A stretch of 64,000 bases of DNA from Mesorhizobium hawassense (lineage in GTDB: Bacteria; Pseudomonadota; Alphaproteobacteria; Rhizobiales; Rhizobiaceae), in NCBI RefSeq assembly GCF_003289945.1, contig NZ_QMBP01000004.1, positions 427,360 to 491,359 of the forward strand. Direction: 5' to 3'. A model generated the notes under the pieces. That model had not been told where the DNA came from. It saw nothing but the letters and a program-made list of their open reading frames with translations, and ran no database searches. The position numbers and the translations under genes were made by a program. Shown here in pieces: positions 18,522 through 28,649 of this stretch (within the stretch, counting starts at the first letter, position 1; each line of letters begins with the position of its first letter).

Positions 18522-19988
18522 ATGTCCACGACGGAAATCAACATCCCAATCCGTGAAGCCGTGACCACGGCTTCGACGAAGCTCCGGCTGGGTTCCCTGA
18601 CAGCGCTGGTGATCGGCTCGATGGTGGGATCAGGCGTCTTCAGCCTGCCGCAGAACATGGCGGCTGGCGCGGGTCCGCTCGCGATCCTGATCGGGTGGGT
18701 CATCACCGCGGTCGGCATGCTTGCCCTTGTGTTCGTCTACCAGTCGCTGGCGGTGCGCCGGCCCGAGCTCGACGCCGGCCCCTATGCCTATGCCAAGGCC
18801 GGCTTCGGTCCGTTCGTCGGGTTCAATAGTGCCTGGGGCTATTGGATCAGCGCTTGGGTCGGCAACGTCTCCTACGCGGTAATAGTGTTCAGCGCGCTGT
18901 CCTATTTCTTTCCTGCCTTCGGGGACGGGAACACCTGGCAGGCGGTGATCGGCGCATCGATCCTGCTGTGGGCCATCCACTTCCTGATCCGTGCCGGCAT
19001 TCGCCAGGCCGCGATCGTCAACACCGTCGTGACCGTGGCCAAGATTGCTCCCGTCGTCCTCTTCGTCGGCGTCGTCGCCGTCGCCTTCAAGCTCAACGTC
19101 TGGTCGCTCGATTTCGCGGGTCTCGGCAATGCCTCACTCGGCACCATCGCGGCTCAGGTCAAGAGCACGATGCTGGTGACGCTCTGGGTCTTCATTGGCA
19201 TCGAAGGCGCCAGCGTGTTCTCTGCACGGGCGGAGCGCCGCAAGGACATAGCGAGCGCGACGGTGCTCGGCTTCTTCACGTGCCTCGCGCTCTACGCATT
19301 GGTTTCACTGCTTTCGCTCGGCATCCTCAGCCAACCTGAACTCGCCGCATTGAAGAACCCGTCGATGGCAGGTGTGCTGGAAGCGGTTGTCGGGCCCTGG
19401 GGAGCCGTGCTCATCAATCTCGCGCTCGTCGTCTCGGTCGTCGGCGCGTTCCTGAGCTGGACGCTGCTTGCCGCCGAGATTCCGCATGTCGCCGGCAAGG
19501 ACGGGACCATGCCGAAGTTCTTTGGCCGAGAAAGCGAGCGCGGCGTTCCTTCGACGTCGCTGCTCATCACCAACCTGCTCGTCCAAGCCTTCCTTGTCAT
19601 CACGCTCTTCGCGCAAAGCACCTACCAGGCGCTCTTCTACATCGCCTCGGCCGCCATCCTCGTGCCCTACATTTTCTCCGGCGCCTTCGCCGCGAAGTTG
19701 GCATTGACCGGCGAAAGCTACCAAAGCGGCGAGCGACGCACAGGACCGCTCCTCGCAGGTGTGCTGGCAACGATCTACGGGTTGTGGCTCGTCTATGCGG
19801 CGGGACCTGCGTACCTGTTCATGTGCGCGATCCTCTATGCCCCGGGCATCATCTTCTACGTCTGGGCCCGTCGCGAGGGCAGTCAGCGCGTCTTCCACCC
19901 GGTGGAAGCAATCATCGCGGTCGCGCTGGTCGCCGTCGCAATCCTTGCCGTCTACGAGATGTGGACCGGCGCCGTCAGCGCGCTTTGA
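18522..19988 (+). CDS. arcD: Arginine/ornithine antiporter (APC family)
   Basis: A 488-aa APC-superfamily permease with about 12 helices. The first contains [15 protein letters not shown], the G-S-G motif that binds the amino-acid backbone. It is followed by [20 protein letters not shown]. Sequence and position as first gene of arcDABC indicate electroneutral exchange of arginine for ornithine, supplying the deiminase pathway. A GGGAGAG ribosome-binding site precedes ATG. The FixK-type box upstream points to microoxic induction. Confidence 0.9.
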   Translation: MSTTEINIPIREAVTTASTKLRLGSLTALVIGSMVGSGVFSLPQNMAAGAGPLAILIGWVITAVGMLALVFVYQSLAVRRPELDAGPYAYAKAGFGPFVGFNSAWGYWISAWVGNVSYAVIVFSALSYFFPAFGDGNTWQAVIGASILLWAIHFLIRAGIRQAAIVNTVVTVAKIAPVVLFVGVVAVAFKLNVWSLDFAGLGNASLGTIAAQVKSTMLVTLWVFIGIEGASVFSARAERRKDIASATVLGFFTCLALYALVSLLSLGILSQPELAALKNPSMAGVLEAVVGPWGAVLINLALVVSVVGAFLSWTLLAAEIPHVAGKDGTMPKFFGRESERGVPSTSLLITNLLVQAFLVITLFAQSTYQALFYIASAAILVPYIFSGAFAAKLALTGESYQSGERRTGPLLAGVLATIYGLWLVYAAGPAYLFMCAILYAPGIIFYVWARREGSQRVFHPVEAIIAVALVAVAILAVYEMWTGAVSAL

Positions 19989-19998
19989 GAGCCATCCC

Positions 19999-21213
19999 AT
20001 GACAAATCTCGGGGTACATTCGGAAGTCGGTCGCCTGCGCGAAGTGATGGTCCACAGGCCGGATCTCAGCCTGCGCAGGCTGACCCCGGACAACTGCAAG
20101 TCGCTGTTGTTCGACGACGTGCTGTGGGTAAAGCGGGCGCGCCAGGAGCATGACGTCTTCGTCGACGCCCTACGCGAGCGCGGCGTGATCGTCCATTCGT
20201 TCGGTGAATTGCTCACGGAAACCATGGGCATCGGCAAGGCCCGAGACTGGCTTCTCGATCGCCGGGTGCATGCCGGGGTCGTTGGCCTCGACATGGTCGA
20301 CGAGATGCGCGGCTGGCTGAACGAAATGTCGGCCGGCCTGCTGGCAACCTGTCTGGTCGGCGGCATCGCTCGCGCCGAGCTGCCGTTCGAGCCCAAGGGG
20401 CTGACCGGAAGGACCCTTGCCGCGCAGGACTTCGTCCTGCCGCCGCTGCCCAACCAGCTGTTCACGCGCGACAGTTCCTGCTGGATCTATCGCTCGGTGT
20501 CTGTCAACCCGATGTATTGGCCCGCGAGGCGGCCCGAAGCTGCTAACGTCGAGGCGGTCTACCGCTTCCACCCGCATTTTCGTGACGGCGGCATTCCCTT
20601 CGTATCACCCCAGGTCGGGACGGGTATCAGCCTGGAAGGCGGCGACGTCATGCCGGTTGGCGGCGGTGTCGTTCTCGTGGGCATGGGCGAGCGCACCACG
20701 CCGCAGGCGGTCGGTGATCTTGCCCGCGGCCTTTTTGCCGCCGGCGAGGCCACGCGCGTGATCGCGGCACTTATGCCTCGTGATCGCTCCTTCATGCATC
20801 TCGACACCGTCTTCACTTTCTGCGACCGCGACCTCGCGACCATGTATCCACCGGTGGTCGAAAGATTGCGCACCTTCTCGATCCGACCCGGAGACGGTGA
20901 CGCCGCGGTCGAGGTCAGGGAAGAGAACGCCCCCTTCACAAAGGTCGTTGCTGAGGCTCTCGGACTGAAATCGCTGCGGATCATCGCCACCGGCGGCGAC
21001 CGCTACGAGGCCGAGCGTGAGCAGTGGGATGACGGCAACAATGTCGTCGCGGTCGAGCCCGGTGTCGTCATCGGCTACGATCGTAACGTCTACACGAACA
21101 CGCTCCTGCGCCGCGCCGGTATCGAGGTGATCACTGTCGAGGGCGCCGAACTCAGCCGCGGCCGCGGCGGCGGCCATTGCATGACCTGCCCCATCGCCCG
21201 CGATCCCATTTGA
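19999..21213 (+). CDS. arcA: Arginine deiminase
   Basis: A 404-aa enzyme that hydrolyses arginine to citrulline and ammonia. Family motifs are seen in order: [44 protein letters not shown] and the C-terminal catalytic cysteine in [14 protein letters not shown]. Full length. The ATG at 19999 lies 10 bases after arcD; a longer in-frame reading from 19759 overlaps arcD and is rejected. It is the second step of the arc operon; ammonia also buffers acid. Confidence 0.97.
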   Translation: MTNLGVHSEVGRLREVMVHRPDLSLRRLTPDNCKSLLFDDVLWVKRARQEHDVFVDALRERGVIVHSFGELLTETMGIGKARDWLLDRRVHAGVVGLDMVDEMRGWLNEMSAGLLATCLVGGIARAELPFEPKGLTGRTLAAQDFVLPPLPNQLFTRDSSCWIYRSVSVNPMYWPARRPEAANVEAVYRFHPHFRDGGIPFVSPQVGTGISLEGGDVMPVGGGVVLVGMGERTTPQAVGDLARGLFAAGEATRVIAALMPRDRSFMHLDTVFTFCDRDLATMYPPVVERLRTFSIRPGDGDAAVEVREENAPFTKVVAEALGLKSLRIIATGGDRYEAEREQWDDGNNVVAVEPGVVIGYDRNVYTNTLLRRAGIEVITVEGAELSRGRGGGHCMTCPIARDPI

Positions 21214-21224
21214 AAGGACACCCA

Positions 21225-22226
21225 ATGTCGATCAACCTGCATGGCCGTTCGGTGCTCTCGCTGGATGACCTTTCCGCCGAGGAAATCCGCTTCCTCCTGA
21301 AGCTGGCCGCCGATCTGAAGGCCGCCAAGCAGGCCGGGCATGAGATACCCCGCCTGGTTCGCAAGAACATCGCCCTCATCTTCGAAAAGGACTCCACGCG
21401 CACGCGGACGGGATTTGAAGTCGCCGCCTATGATCAGGGCGCTCACGTCACCTATTTCGGTCCGTCCGGCAGCCATATCGGACACAAGGAATCCATGAAG
21501 GACACCGCCCGCGTGCTCGGGCGTATGTATGACGCGATCGAGTATCGCGGCTTTGCGCAGCATCAGGCCGAAATGCTGGCAACGCATGCCGGGGTGCCTG
21601 TCTACAACGGCCTGACGGATGAAGCGCATCCGACGCAGATCCTCGCCGATTTCATGACGATGCGCGAATTCACGCACAAGCATCTATCGGATATGACCGT
21701 CGCATTCGTCGGCGAGGGACGCGACAATGTCGCTCAGTCGCTGGCATTAGGAGCCGCCAAGGTCGGCATGGACATGCGCATCGCATCACCGAAGGAGCTC
21801 TGGCCAGACCAGGAATTCTGCAATCATGTCAAGGGTGTCGCGGAGCGCAGCGGGGGCCGCTTCCGACTCGACGAAGACATGAAGGGCTGCGTCCAGGATG
21901 CTGACTTCATCTATACCGATGTCTGGATGTCCATGGGCGAGGACAAGTCCGGATGGCCGGAGCGCATCCGCCTCCTGACGCCATATCGGGTGACAAAAGA
22001 TATGATGGCGGCCAGCGGCAATCCGCATGTGAAATTCATGCACTGCCTGCCGGCGTTCCACGACACCGATACCGAAGTCGGCGCCTATATCGCGCGTGAA
22101 TTCGGTATCGACTGCATGGAGGTGACCGACGAGGTGTTCGAGTCCGGCGCCTCGATCGTCTTCGACCAGGCGGAGAACCGCATGCACACGATCAAGGCGC
22201 TGCTCGTCGCAACGATCGGCAACTGA
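21225..22226 (+). CDS. arcB: Ornithine carbamoyltransferase, catabolic
   Basis: A 333-aa transcarbamylase that converts citrulline and phosphate to ornithine and carbamoyl phosphate. It has the carbamoyl-phosphate motif STRTR (residues 57-61), HPTQILAD and the ornithine-site HCLPAFHD. Its place between arcA and arcC and its length (catabolic types are about 335 aa) support the catabolic role rather than ArgF. It starts 11 bases after arcA with an AAAGGA ribosome-binding site. Confidence 0.96.
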   Translation: MSINLHGRSVLSLDDLSAEEIRFLLKLAADLKAAKQAGHEIPRLVRKNIALIFEKDSTRTRTGFEVAAYDQGAHVTYFGPSGSHIGHKESMKDTARVLGRMYDAIEYRGFAQHQAEMLATHAGVPVYNGLTDEAHPTQILADFMTMREFTHKHLSDMTVAFVGEGRDNVAQSLALGAAKVGMDMRIASPKELWPDQEFCNHVKGVAERSGGRFRLDEDMKGCVQDADFIYTDVWMSMGEDKSGWPERIRLLTPYRVTKDMMAASGNPHVKFMHCLPAFHDTDTEVGAYIAREFGIDCMEVTDEVFESGASIVFDQAENRMHTIKALLVATIGN

Positions 22227-22227
22227 C

Positions 22228-23130
22228 ATGCTGATCGTGGCTGCGCTGGGCGGGAACGCACTGCTGCGGCGTGGCGAACCCATGACCGCCGAAAACCAGC
22301 GCAACAACGTCAAGCGCGCCGCATCCGCCCTGGCCGCGCTGATTGAAGAAGGCCATTCGCTCGTGATCACGCATGGCAATGGCCCGCAGGTCGGCCTGCT
22401 TGCGCTCCAGTCGGCTGCCTCACCGGATGGGGCTTTCCCGCTCGACGTTCTGGGCGCCGAGAGCGCCGGCATGATCGGCTACATGATCGAGCAGGAACTC
22501 GCCAACCTCGCCTCTCAGCGACTGTACGCTACACTGCTGACGCAGGTGAAGGTCGATCCGAACGATGCCGCTTTTTCGCATCCGACAAAGCCGATCGGGC
22601 CAGTCTATGACGAACCGTCAGCGAGACGGCTTGCAGCGGAGCGCGGCTGGTCGATAGCGCCCGACGGCGACAAATGGCGCCGGGTCGTGCCCTCGCCTCG
22701 TCCGACCGAGATTCTGGAAGCATCCGTCATTTCCTTTCTCGTCGACCATGATGTCATCGTCATCTGCACGGGTGGTGGCGGCGTTCCCGTCGTCACGCGC
22801 GAAGATGGCGGCATGGTCGGCGTCGAAGCTGTCATCGACAAGGACCTGGCCAGTTCGCTGCTGGCGCGCCAGCTGAAAGCCGACATGCTGCTCATGCTGA
22901 CGGATGTCGATGCAGTCTATGCCGGCTTCGGCACGCCGGATGCCCGCGCTCTGCGCAATGTCGGAGCAACGGAGCTTTCGGGGAAGGATTTCCCCGCCGG
23001 CTCCATGGGACCCAAGATCAACGCGGCGATCGAGTTCGTCCAGGCGACGGGCAACCCTTCGGCGATCGGCCGGCTCGAGGACGCGGTGGAGATCGTCAAG
23101 CGGCGCCAGGGCACCTGGTTCGAACCCTAG
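22228..23130 (+). CDS. arcC: Carbamate kinase
   Basis: A 300-aa amino-acid-kinase-fold enzyme making ATP from carbamoyl phosphate and ADP. Markers are [37 protein letters not shown] and [16 protein letters not shown]. The ATG begins one base after the arcB stop. With arcA and arcB it gives one ATP per arginine without respiration, which makes sense for a cell short of oxygen. Confidence 0.96.
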   Translation: MLIVAALGGNALLRRGEPMTAENQRNNVKRAASALAALIEEGHSLVITHGNGPQVGLLALQSAASPDGAFPLDVLGAESAGMIGYMIEQELANLASQRLYATLLTQVKVDPNDAAFSHPTKPIGPVYDEPSARRLAAERGWSIAPDGDKWRRVVPSPRPTEILEASVISFLVDHDVIVICTGGGGVPVVTREDGGMVGVEAVIDKDLASSLLARQLKADMLLMLTDVDAVYAGFGTPDARALRNVGATELSGKDFPAGSMGPKINAAIEFVQATGNPSAIGRLEDAVEIVKRRQGTWFEP

Positions 23131-23173
23131 CTTCGTTCGGAACTCATCCTCGCAGCCGGGGCGCCAACGCCAC

Positions 23174-23536
23174 TTATTCGCCGAGCACGCGGCGCCTTTC
23201 CTCGAATTCTTCCTTATCGATCTCGCCGCGCGCAAATCGCTCGCGAAGAATATCAAGCGGTGCTCGGCTCGCGACCGGGTGATGCGGCGACACTAGCCCC
23301 GACCACGGTCCGCCCAGCCCGCGGACGACAATAACCGCGACTGCCACCAGCATCGCGAGGAAGAGGATCATGAACAGCGGACCGAAAATCATGGCATACC
23401 AACCTCCACCCCACATCATGTGGGGCCCCCAATCGTACCTTCCGATGTCGGACGGCGCCTGCGCCCGCGCCGCGCTGGGCACAAGGGCCAGAACAGCGCT
23501 TGCGGCCGCGACGGACTTCATCAAAGCCTTCTGCAT
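23174..23536 (-). CDS. SHOCT-domain membrane protein
   Basis: A 120-aa protein with a signal peptide (ending near AARAQ), one transmembrane helix (about 48-72) and a C-terminal SHOCT motif (LDILRERFARGEIDKEEFEERRRVL). The linker before the helix is rich in Trp, Gly and Met (WGPHMMWGGGWYAM). SHOCT segments are thought to aid oligomerisation or quality control; no specific role is known. It is divergent from the MFS gene, sharing a possible FixK-like box. Confidence 0.85.
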   Translation of the reverse strand: MQKALMKSVAAASAVLALVPSAARAQAPSDIGRYDWGPHMMWGGGWYAMIFGPLFMILFLAMLVAVAVIVVRGLGGPWSGLVSPHHPVASRAPLDILRERFARGEIDKEEFEERRRVLGE

Positions 23537-23590
23537 TGGCTTGCTCCATCTTGAATGAACAATATTCTACGCCGTTGGTCGGGTTCCACT

Positions 23591-23604
23591 TTGCGCGAGA
23601 TCAA
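23591..23604. promoter_or_regulatory. FixK-like operator between SHOCT and MFS genes
   Basis: TTGCGCGAGATCAA fits the looser FixK2 pattern TTG(A/C)-N6-(T/G)CAA. It is 55 bases from the SHOCT start and 85 bases from the MFS start. Confidence 0.45.
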
Positions 23605-23688
23605 CCGCGCTCGCGGCGTGCTCGCATAGCGGCGCCACGGCCGGTTCGCTACGCTGAGCTTGACTCGTTGCCGACAGGGCGAAGGGGC

Positions 23689-24942
23689 ATGGAACAGTTC
23701 AAGGAAAACACCTCCGTCCGCCTCGGGACCATCCCTGCGGGGATCTGGGCGCTGGGCTTCGTCTCGCTGCTGATGGACGTCTCGTCGGAGATGATCCACG
23801 CCTTGCTGCCGATCTATCTCGTCACCGTCATGGGAGCATCGATGGTGACGGTCGGCACCATCGAAGGCATTGCCGAGGCGACGGCCGCCATCACCAAGGT
23901 CTTTTCGGGCGCGCTGTCGGATTGGCTGGGAAAACGCAAGCTGCTAGCGGTCATCGGTTACGGCCTCGCCGCTTTCACCAAGCCGGTATTTCCGCTGGCT
24001 TCCTCGATCGGCTGGCTTGTGGCGGCTCGCTTTGTCGACCGCGTCGGCAAGGGCATTCGCGGCGCTCCGCGCGATGCCCTGATCGCAGACATCGCTCCCG
24101 CGCATGCGCGCGGCGCAAGCTTCGGGCTTCGGCAGGCGCTCGACACGGTTGGCGCGTTTATCGGGCCGCTCCTGGCGATCGGTCTCATGTGGCTGACCGC
24201 CAATCAGTTTCGGACCGTGTTCTGGGCCGCGGTCGTTCCCGGCCTCCTGGCGGTCGTGCTGTTGGTCGCGGCCGTCCGTGAGCCGGCTCGGCCCGCCGGC
24301 CTGCGCGAAGTGCGTGCTCCTCTGAGCCTGTCTGAGCTCAGCCAGCTGGGATCGCGCTTCTGGCTGGTCGTCTGCGTCGCTACCGTGTTCGCATTGGCCA
24401 GGTTCAGCGAAGCGTTTCTCATACTGCGCGCGCAGGGCATGGGCTTGCCGGTCGTGCTCGTCCCATTGGTGCTCGTGGTCATGAACGTGATCTACTCGCT
24501 CGCAGCCTATCCAGCCGGCGTGCTTTCGGATCGCGTCAATCGTCTGACGATGCTCATTCTCGGCTTCCTGATCCTCATTGCCGCGGACATCGTGTTGGCG
24601 TTTCCCGGAAATCTGACCGGCGTAGCGCTCGGCGTGGCTCTTTGGGGCCTGCATATGGGGCTAACGCAAGGGCTTCTGGCAACGCTCGTCGCCGATACCG
24701 CCCCGCCGGAACTGAGAGGCACCGCCTTCGGTATGTTCAATCTGTCGGGCGGGTTGGCGCTGCTGGCCGCCAGCCTGCTGGCGGGCGCGCTCTGGGATTT
24801 GTTCGGGCCGCGAATGACCTTCCTGGCGGGCGCGGGCTTCACGGCGCTGGCGCTCCTTGGCCTTGGCCTGGTGCGTTGGCTGATGCCGTCTCTTGGACGT
24901 AATGGGAGCACGGAGGAGGAAGGCACGGTGTCCGGTTCCTGA
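23689..24942 (+). CDS. Major facilitator superfamily transporter
   Basis: A 417-aa MFS protein with about 12 helices. It starts MEQFKENTSVRLGTIPAG after GAAGGGG. Loop 2-3 carries FSGALSDWLGKRK, and the helix-4 region is FVDRVGKGIRGAPRDALIAD, a pattern of uncharacterised MFS efflux proteins near stress genes. Substrate unknown. The track could extend upstream to 23500, but that part has no membrane or family features and would overlap the divergent gene. Confidence 0.85.
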   Translation: MEQFKENTSVRLGTIPAGIWALGFVSLLMDVSSEMIHALLPIYLVTVMGASMVTVGTIEGIAEATAAITKVFSGALSDWLGKRKLLAVIGYGLAAFTKPVFPLASSIGWLVAARFVDRVGKGIRGAPRDALIADIAPAHARGASFGLRQALDTVGAFIGPLLAIGLMWLTANQFRTVFWAAVVPGLLAVVLLVAAVREPARPAGLREVRAPLSLSELSQLGSRFWLVVCVATVFALARFSEAFLILRAQGMGLPVVLVPLVLVVMNVIYSLAAYPAGVLSDRVNRLTMLILGFLILIAADIVLAFPGNLTGVALGVALWGLHMGLTQGLLATLVADTAPPELRGTAFGMFNLSGGLALLAASLLAGALWDLFGPRMTFLAGAGFTALALLGLGLVRWLMPSLGRNGSTEEEGTVSGS

Positions 24943-24986
24943 CGCGCCGATGCTGAGCAACCCGCGTCGCCGTCCGGCCTATCGGA

Positions 24987-25949
24987 TCACGGAATCACGC
25001 CCGCTCCCTCCAAGAACACGCGGACTGCGTTGCGAACCTGCTGCGCGTGTCCAACCAAAAGATGTCCACCGGTATCGTAGACGACCAGCTTTGCACCGGG
25101 AATCCTATCGGCTGCGAATTCGGCCGCCGGCAGCGTGTTGAACAGGTCGTCGCGCGCGGAGATGATCATTGTCGGCGCAGTGATTTCCTTCAACGGCAGT
25201 TCATGCAACTGGGGGACGCTGTCGATCTCGATTCCGGGGAACCGCAGCGACAACGGCTCGATGCTCCTGACGAAGCTCATGACGCGCTCCCTCTCGGCCT
25301 CAGGCGCGACCGCTACCAGCGCCGGCCGGACGCCGAGAAAGCGAATGAGTATCGACGGCGCGACGGTCTCGGCGGCCCACCACGCGAAATCGCCGCCGAC
25401 ATTGACGGCCCAGAAGGCGAACCTGTTGCCCAGGCTCACATTGATCGAGACGGGGCTGGTGGGCGAATAAAGCGCTGGGACAATCAGAACGAGGGCGGCA
25501 ACCTTGTCAGGGTGCCGCAGTGCCAGCTCGACCGCCGAACGAGCGCCGGCCGAAACGCCGACAACCACCGCTTTGGGGACGTTCAGCCTGGAAAGCAGCG
25601 CTGCGTGCGCGTCGGCCTGCGCGGCTGGCGAGGCGTTTTGCGGAACGGGTGTGCGCAGATAGCCGAAGCGCGACGGCGCGATGACCCGAAAGCCTCCACC
25701 TGTAAGATCGGCGGCAAGGATGAGTCCCAGGTCAAAACCGCCGCCGGCGCCGTGGATCGACAGCAGTGGAATGCCCGCGCCGCTGTCGGCATATTCGATC
25801 GGGCCGATGTCGAGGTTGGCGACCAGACTGCCTTGGCTGACGGCGTGGCGCAGACGGCCAAGCTCGTTCCTGTAAAGCAAGAGAGCCACACCGATCGTGG
25901 TCGCAATGGCGATGAGCATGACCAGCAGCAGACCGCCAATTCTACTCAT
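24987..25949 (-). CDS. Membrane-anchored alpha/beta hydrolase
   Basis: A 320-aa protein with an N-terminal anchor helix (about 5-25). The hydrolase fold follows: oxyanion region LLSIHGAGGGFDLG, nucleophile elbow VVGVSAGARSA (Ser), acid in ISARDDLFNTLP and His in YDTGGHLLVGH. The start MSRIGGLLL is chosen over an upstream ATG because the signal anchor begins there. The substrate cannot be deduced. It may be cotranscribed with the 26052 gene about 100 bases upstream. Confidence 0.85.
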   Translation of the reverse strand: MSRIGGLLLVMLIAIATTIGVALLLYRNELGRLRHAVSQGSLVANLDIGPIEYADSGAGIPLLSIHGAGGGFDLGLILAADLTGGGFRVIAPSRFGYLRTPVPQNASPAAQADAHAALLSRLNVPKAVVVGVSAGARSAVELALRHPDKVAALVLIVPALYSPTSPVSINVSLGNRFAFWAVNVGGDFAWWAAETVAPSILIRFLGVRPALVAVAPEAERERVMSFVRSIEPLSLRFPGIEIDSVPQLHELPLKEITAPTMIISARDDLFNTLPAAEFAADRIPGAKLVVYDTGGHLLVGHAQQVRNAVRVFLEGAGVIP

Positions 25950-26051
25950 TGCGAAAGCTCCTCCAGGGGACGAGCGACGATGGACCCGAACGACCTGGAG
26001 GCAAATGGATATCTCAATCCTTTGGCACCGCAAGGCGTACACCCGCGGGAG

Positions 26052-26561
26052 CTAAGCCACGGCCGCGACGCCAATGACGTAGTTCTTCCCATAGGCCGCG
26101 GCGCATTTCGGGCATGTGGTATAGAAGAAATACACGTCGCTGGCCTGGGGATTGTGTTGGCGCGCGAGTTCAAGCATCTCCTCATGCCAACCCTTTACCT
26201 GCTCGAACGCCCCTTCGAACACCTTGGTGATGAAGTCGCCGGTCAGCGTGATCATTTCCTCCCCGGGCACCACCTTCGAAATCGAGAAAAGATGCTCGCT
26301 TGTCCAAGGCGAGAGATCACGGCTCAGGACGATGAACTGACCTTCGGCCGAGGCGCCGGCGTCGTCGATGTGCTCGTTGACGCGCGAAAAGACGCTGCCC
26401 ATATTCACCGGAACATGCATGACGCTGTGGGTTGTCGCCCTCACGAATGGCTTATCGGTGAAGTGCAATTCCTGATCGTCCCAGCCACCCGGGTTGAATT
26501 TGGGGCAGCAACCGGTCGTGTTGACGCTGGCATCGTAGTGCGGTGTTTCGTTCGTCCGCAT
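26052..26561 (-). CDS. Conserved hypothetical protein with C-terminal CPKC
   Basis: A 169-aa soluble protein starting MRTNETPHYDAS after a strong TCAGGAGGTGG ribosome-binding site. The N-terminal region includes TTGCCPKFNPGGWDDQELHF, and the C-terminal end has YFFYTTCPKCAAAYGKNYVIG, so two Cys pairs could bind a metal or be redox active. I do not recognise a named domain. It is divergent from groEL, with two perfect FixK/FNR boxes between them. Confidence 0.75.
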   Translation of the reverse strand: MRTNETPHYDASVNTTGCCPKFNPGGWDDQELHFTDKPFVRATTHSVMHVPVNMGSVFSRVNEHIDDAGASAEGQFIVLSRDLSPWTSEHLFSISKVVPGEEMITLTGDFITKVFEGAFEQVKGWHEEMLELARQHNPQASDVYFFYTTCPKCAAAYGKNYVIGVAAVA

Positions 26562-26616
26562 GACCACCTCCTGATGTGAGCTGACGGCAGCAGAGCAGCC
26601 AAGGACCTTTTCGACA

Positions 26617-26630
26617 TTGATCGCGGTCAA
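26617..26630. promoter_or_regulatory. FixK/FNR-type operator, site 1 upstream of groEL
   Basis: TTGATCGCGGTCAA is a perfect TTGA-N6-TCAA site 56 bases from the start of the minus-strand gene at 26561, the likelier target. Confidence 0.78.
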
Positions 26631-26656
26631 CACGGCGGATGTGTCGCCATGGCGCA

Positions 26657-26670
26657 ATTGATGCGCATCA
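26657..26670. promoter_or_regulatory. FixK/FNR-type operator, site 2 upstream of groEL
   Basis: TTGATGCGCATCAA is a perfect, fully symmetric site 58 bases before the groEL ATG. Its centre is 40 bases from site 1, so each divergent promoter appears to have its own box. Confidence 0.82.
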
Positions 26671-26727
26671 AAGCCGGTCGGCGAAAGCAGAGCTATGTGA
26701 ATCGGTCTGATAGCCCCGGAGACCACC

Positions 26728-28350
26728 ATGGCTCACAAACAGGTATTGTTCCGCTCAGCGGCGCGCGAAAAGATCCTTCGCGGCGCGACCCAGCTTGCCG
26801 ATGCCGTACGGGTAACGCTCGGTCCGCGATCGAAGTCCGTTCTGATCGAGAGGAAATGGGGCGCCCCGATCGTCTGCAACGATGGGGTGACGATCGCCAA
26901 GGAATTCGACCTGAAGGATCCGGAAGAGAACCTTGGCTCGCGCATGCTGAGACAGGCTGCCGAGAAGACCGGCGACATGGTCGGCGACGGTACGAGCACG
27001 TCGACCATCCTCGCCCATGCGATGTTCGCCGACGGCGTGCGCAACGTCGTCGCCGGCGCCAGCGCAATCGACATCAAGCGCGGACTCGATCGTGCAGCTA
27101 AGCGCGCTATCGAGACGCTCAAGCAGATATCGCGGCCGGTCTCGACGAGGCGCGAAAAGGAACAGGTGGCGACGATCTCCGCCCACAACGATCCTCTCAT
27201 CGGCGAACTGATTGGTCAGGCGATGGAAAAGGTCGGCGGCGAAGGTGTGATCACGGTCGAGGAATCCAAGACCACCGAAACCGTCCTCGACGTGGTTGAA
27301 GGCATGCAGTTCGACCGAGGTTTCCTTTCCCCCTACTTCGCGACCGACACCGAAAAGATGGAAGCGGTGCTCGAGGACGCGCTCGTGCTTATCGTCGAGA
27401 AGAAGATCTCTACGCTCAACGACCTCATCAAGCTGCTCGAGGCCGTGGCCAAGTCAGGCTCGCCCTTGCTGGTGATCGCCGAGGATGTCGAGGGCGAGGC
27501 TCTGGCCACGCTCATCGTCAACCAGATCCGCGGCACGTTCAAGAACTGCGCCGTGAAAGCACCCGGCTTCGGCGACCGTCGCAAGGCCATGCTGCAGGAC
27601 ATTGCCATCCTGACGGGCGGGCAGGTGATTTCGGAAGACCTGGGCCTCAAGCTCGAGAACGCTGCAATGGCCCAGCTTGGGCGCGCGAAGCGGGTGGTCG
27701 TCGATAAGGACAACACCACGATCATCGGCGGCAGCGGCGACCAGAAGGCCATCAAGGGACGCGTCGAGCAGATCCGCCGCGAGATCGGCGATACGACGAG
27801 CGACTATGACCGGGAGAAGCTGCAGGAGCGGCTCGCCAAGCTCGCGGGCGGCGTCGCCGTCATCAAGGTGGGCGCACCGACCGAGGCCGAGATGAAGTCC
27901 AAGAAGGAAGCGCTCGACGACGCTATCAGCGCCACCAAGGCGGCTGTCGCGGAGGGCATCGTGCCCGGTGGCGGGCTGGCGTTGCTGCGCTGCATTGGAG
28001 CGGTCACCGAGGAAGAAGCGCGTTGCGAAGGCGACGAGCGCACCGGCATCCAGATCCTCAAGCGCGCGCTCGAAGTGCCCGTGCGCCAGATCGCCGAGAA
28101 TTCCGCCGTCGACGGCGGCGTGGTCATCGCCAGGATGATGGAAGGCAAGGGAAATTTCGGCTTCGATGCCGGCCGCAAGGAATATGTCGACCTAGTCGAG
28201 GCCGGCATCATCGATCCGACCAAGGTCGTGCGCATCGCCCTGGAAAACGCCGTCTCCGTCGCCAGCGTTCTCCTGCTCACGGAAGCGACCATGACCGAGA
28301 TTCCAGAGGCGGCGAAGGAGCGCGCGCTTGAACCGGAAATGTCGATGTAG
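26728..28350 (+). CDS. groEL: GroEL chaperonin, orphan paralogue
   Basis: A 540-aa 60-kDa chaperonin. It holds [17 protein letters not shown], the nucleotide site [15 protein letters not shown], the apical domain and the [13 protein letters not shown] signature. There is no groES gene beside it. The C terminus ends EPEMSM and lacks the Gly-Gly-Met tail of housekeeping GroEL. Rhizobia carry several GroELs, some tied to nitrogen fixation or stress. The perfect FixK box at 26657 suggests this copy is for low oxygen. It would have to use a GroES encoded elsewhere. Confidence 0.95.
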   Translation: MAHKQVLFRSAAREKILRGATQLADAVRVTLGPRSKSVLIERKWGAPIVCNDGVTIAKEFDLKDPEENLGSRMLRQAAEKTGDMVGDGTSTSTILAHAMFADGVRNVVAGASAIDIKRGLDRAAKRAIETLKQISRPVSTRREKEQVATISAHNDPLIGELIGQAMEKVGGEGVITVEESKTTETVLDVVEGMQFDRGFLSPYFATDTEKMEAVLEDALVLIVEKKISTLNDLIKLLEAVAKSGSPLLVIAEDVEGEALATLIVNQIRGTFKNCAVKAPGFGDRRKAMLQDIAILTGGQVISEDLGLKLENAAMAQLGRAKRVVVDKDNTTIIGGSGDQKAIKGRVEQIRREIGDTTSDYDREKLQERLAKLAGGVAVIKVGAPTEAEMKSKKEALDDAISATKAAVAEGIVPGGGLALLRCIGAVTEEEARCEGDERTGIQILKRALEVPVRQIAENSAVDGGVVIARMMEGKGNFGFDAGRKEYVDLVEAGIIDPTKVVRIALENAVSVASVLLLTEATMTEIPEAAKERALEPEMSM

Positions 28351-28415
28351 CTGGAAGCGATTGCTCTGGAAGACTGAAAGCGAGCGCGGAGGCGTCACAA
28401 AGAGAACGGGAGTCC

Positions 28416-28607
28416 ATGATGGCACAGAGAATGGACAGGATCGAGGTCGGCATGGATCTGGCCGTAAGATGCCGAGTTACCGAGACCTGGCAAGACGATC
28501 TAGGCGACCAATGGGTCAAGGTCCTCATCGAGGGGTATGACATGCCGGTCAAATTGAAGGCGGTCCATTTCTACCCCTTCGATGATCGCGACGTTGCCCG
28601 CGCCTAG
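28416..28607 (+). CDS. Small hypothetical protein downstream of groEL
   Basis: A 63-aa protein starting MMAQRMDRIEVG (a second ATG is at 28419), preceded by GGGAGT. The sequence VTETWQDDLGDQWVKVLIEGYDMPVKL suggests a compact beta-rich fold. No family is recognised. It is 65 bases after groEL on the same strand and likely on the same transcript. Confidence 0.6.
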   Translation: MMAQRMDRIEVGMDLAVRCRVTETWQDDLGDQWVKVLIEGYDMPVKLKAVHFYPFDDRDVARA

Positions 28608-28649
28608 TACGATATCAATACCGGCAAGCGAAGATCCGAAACAAGGCTC

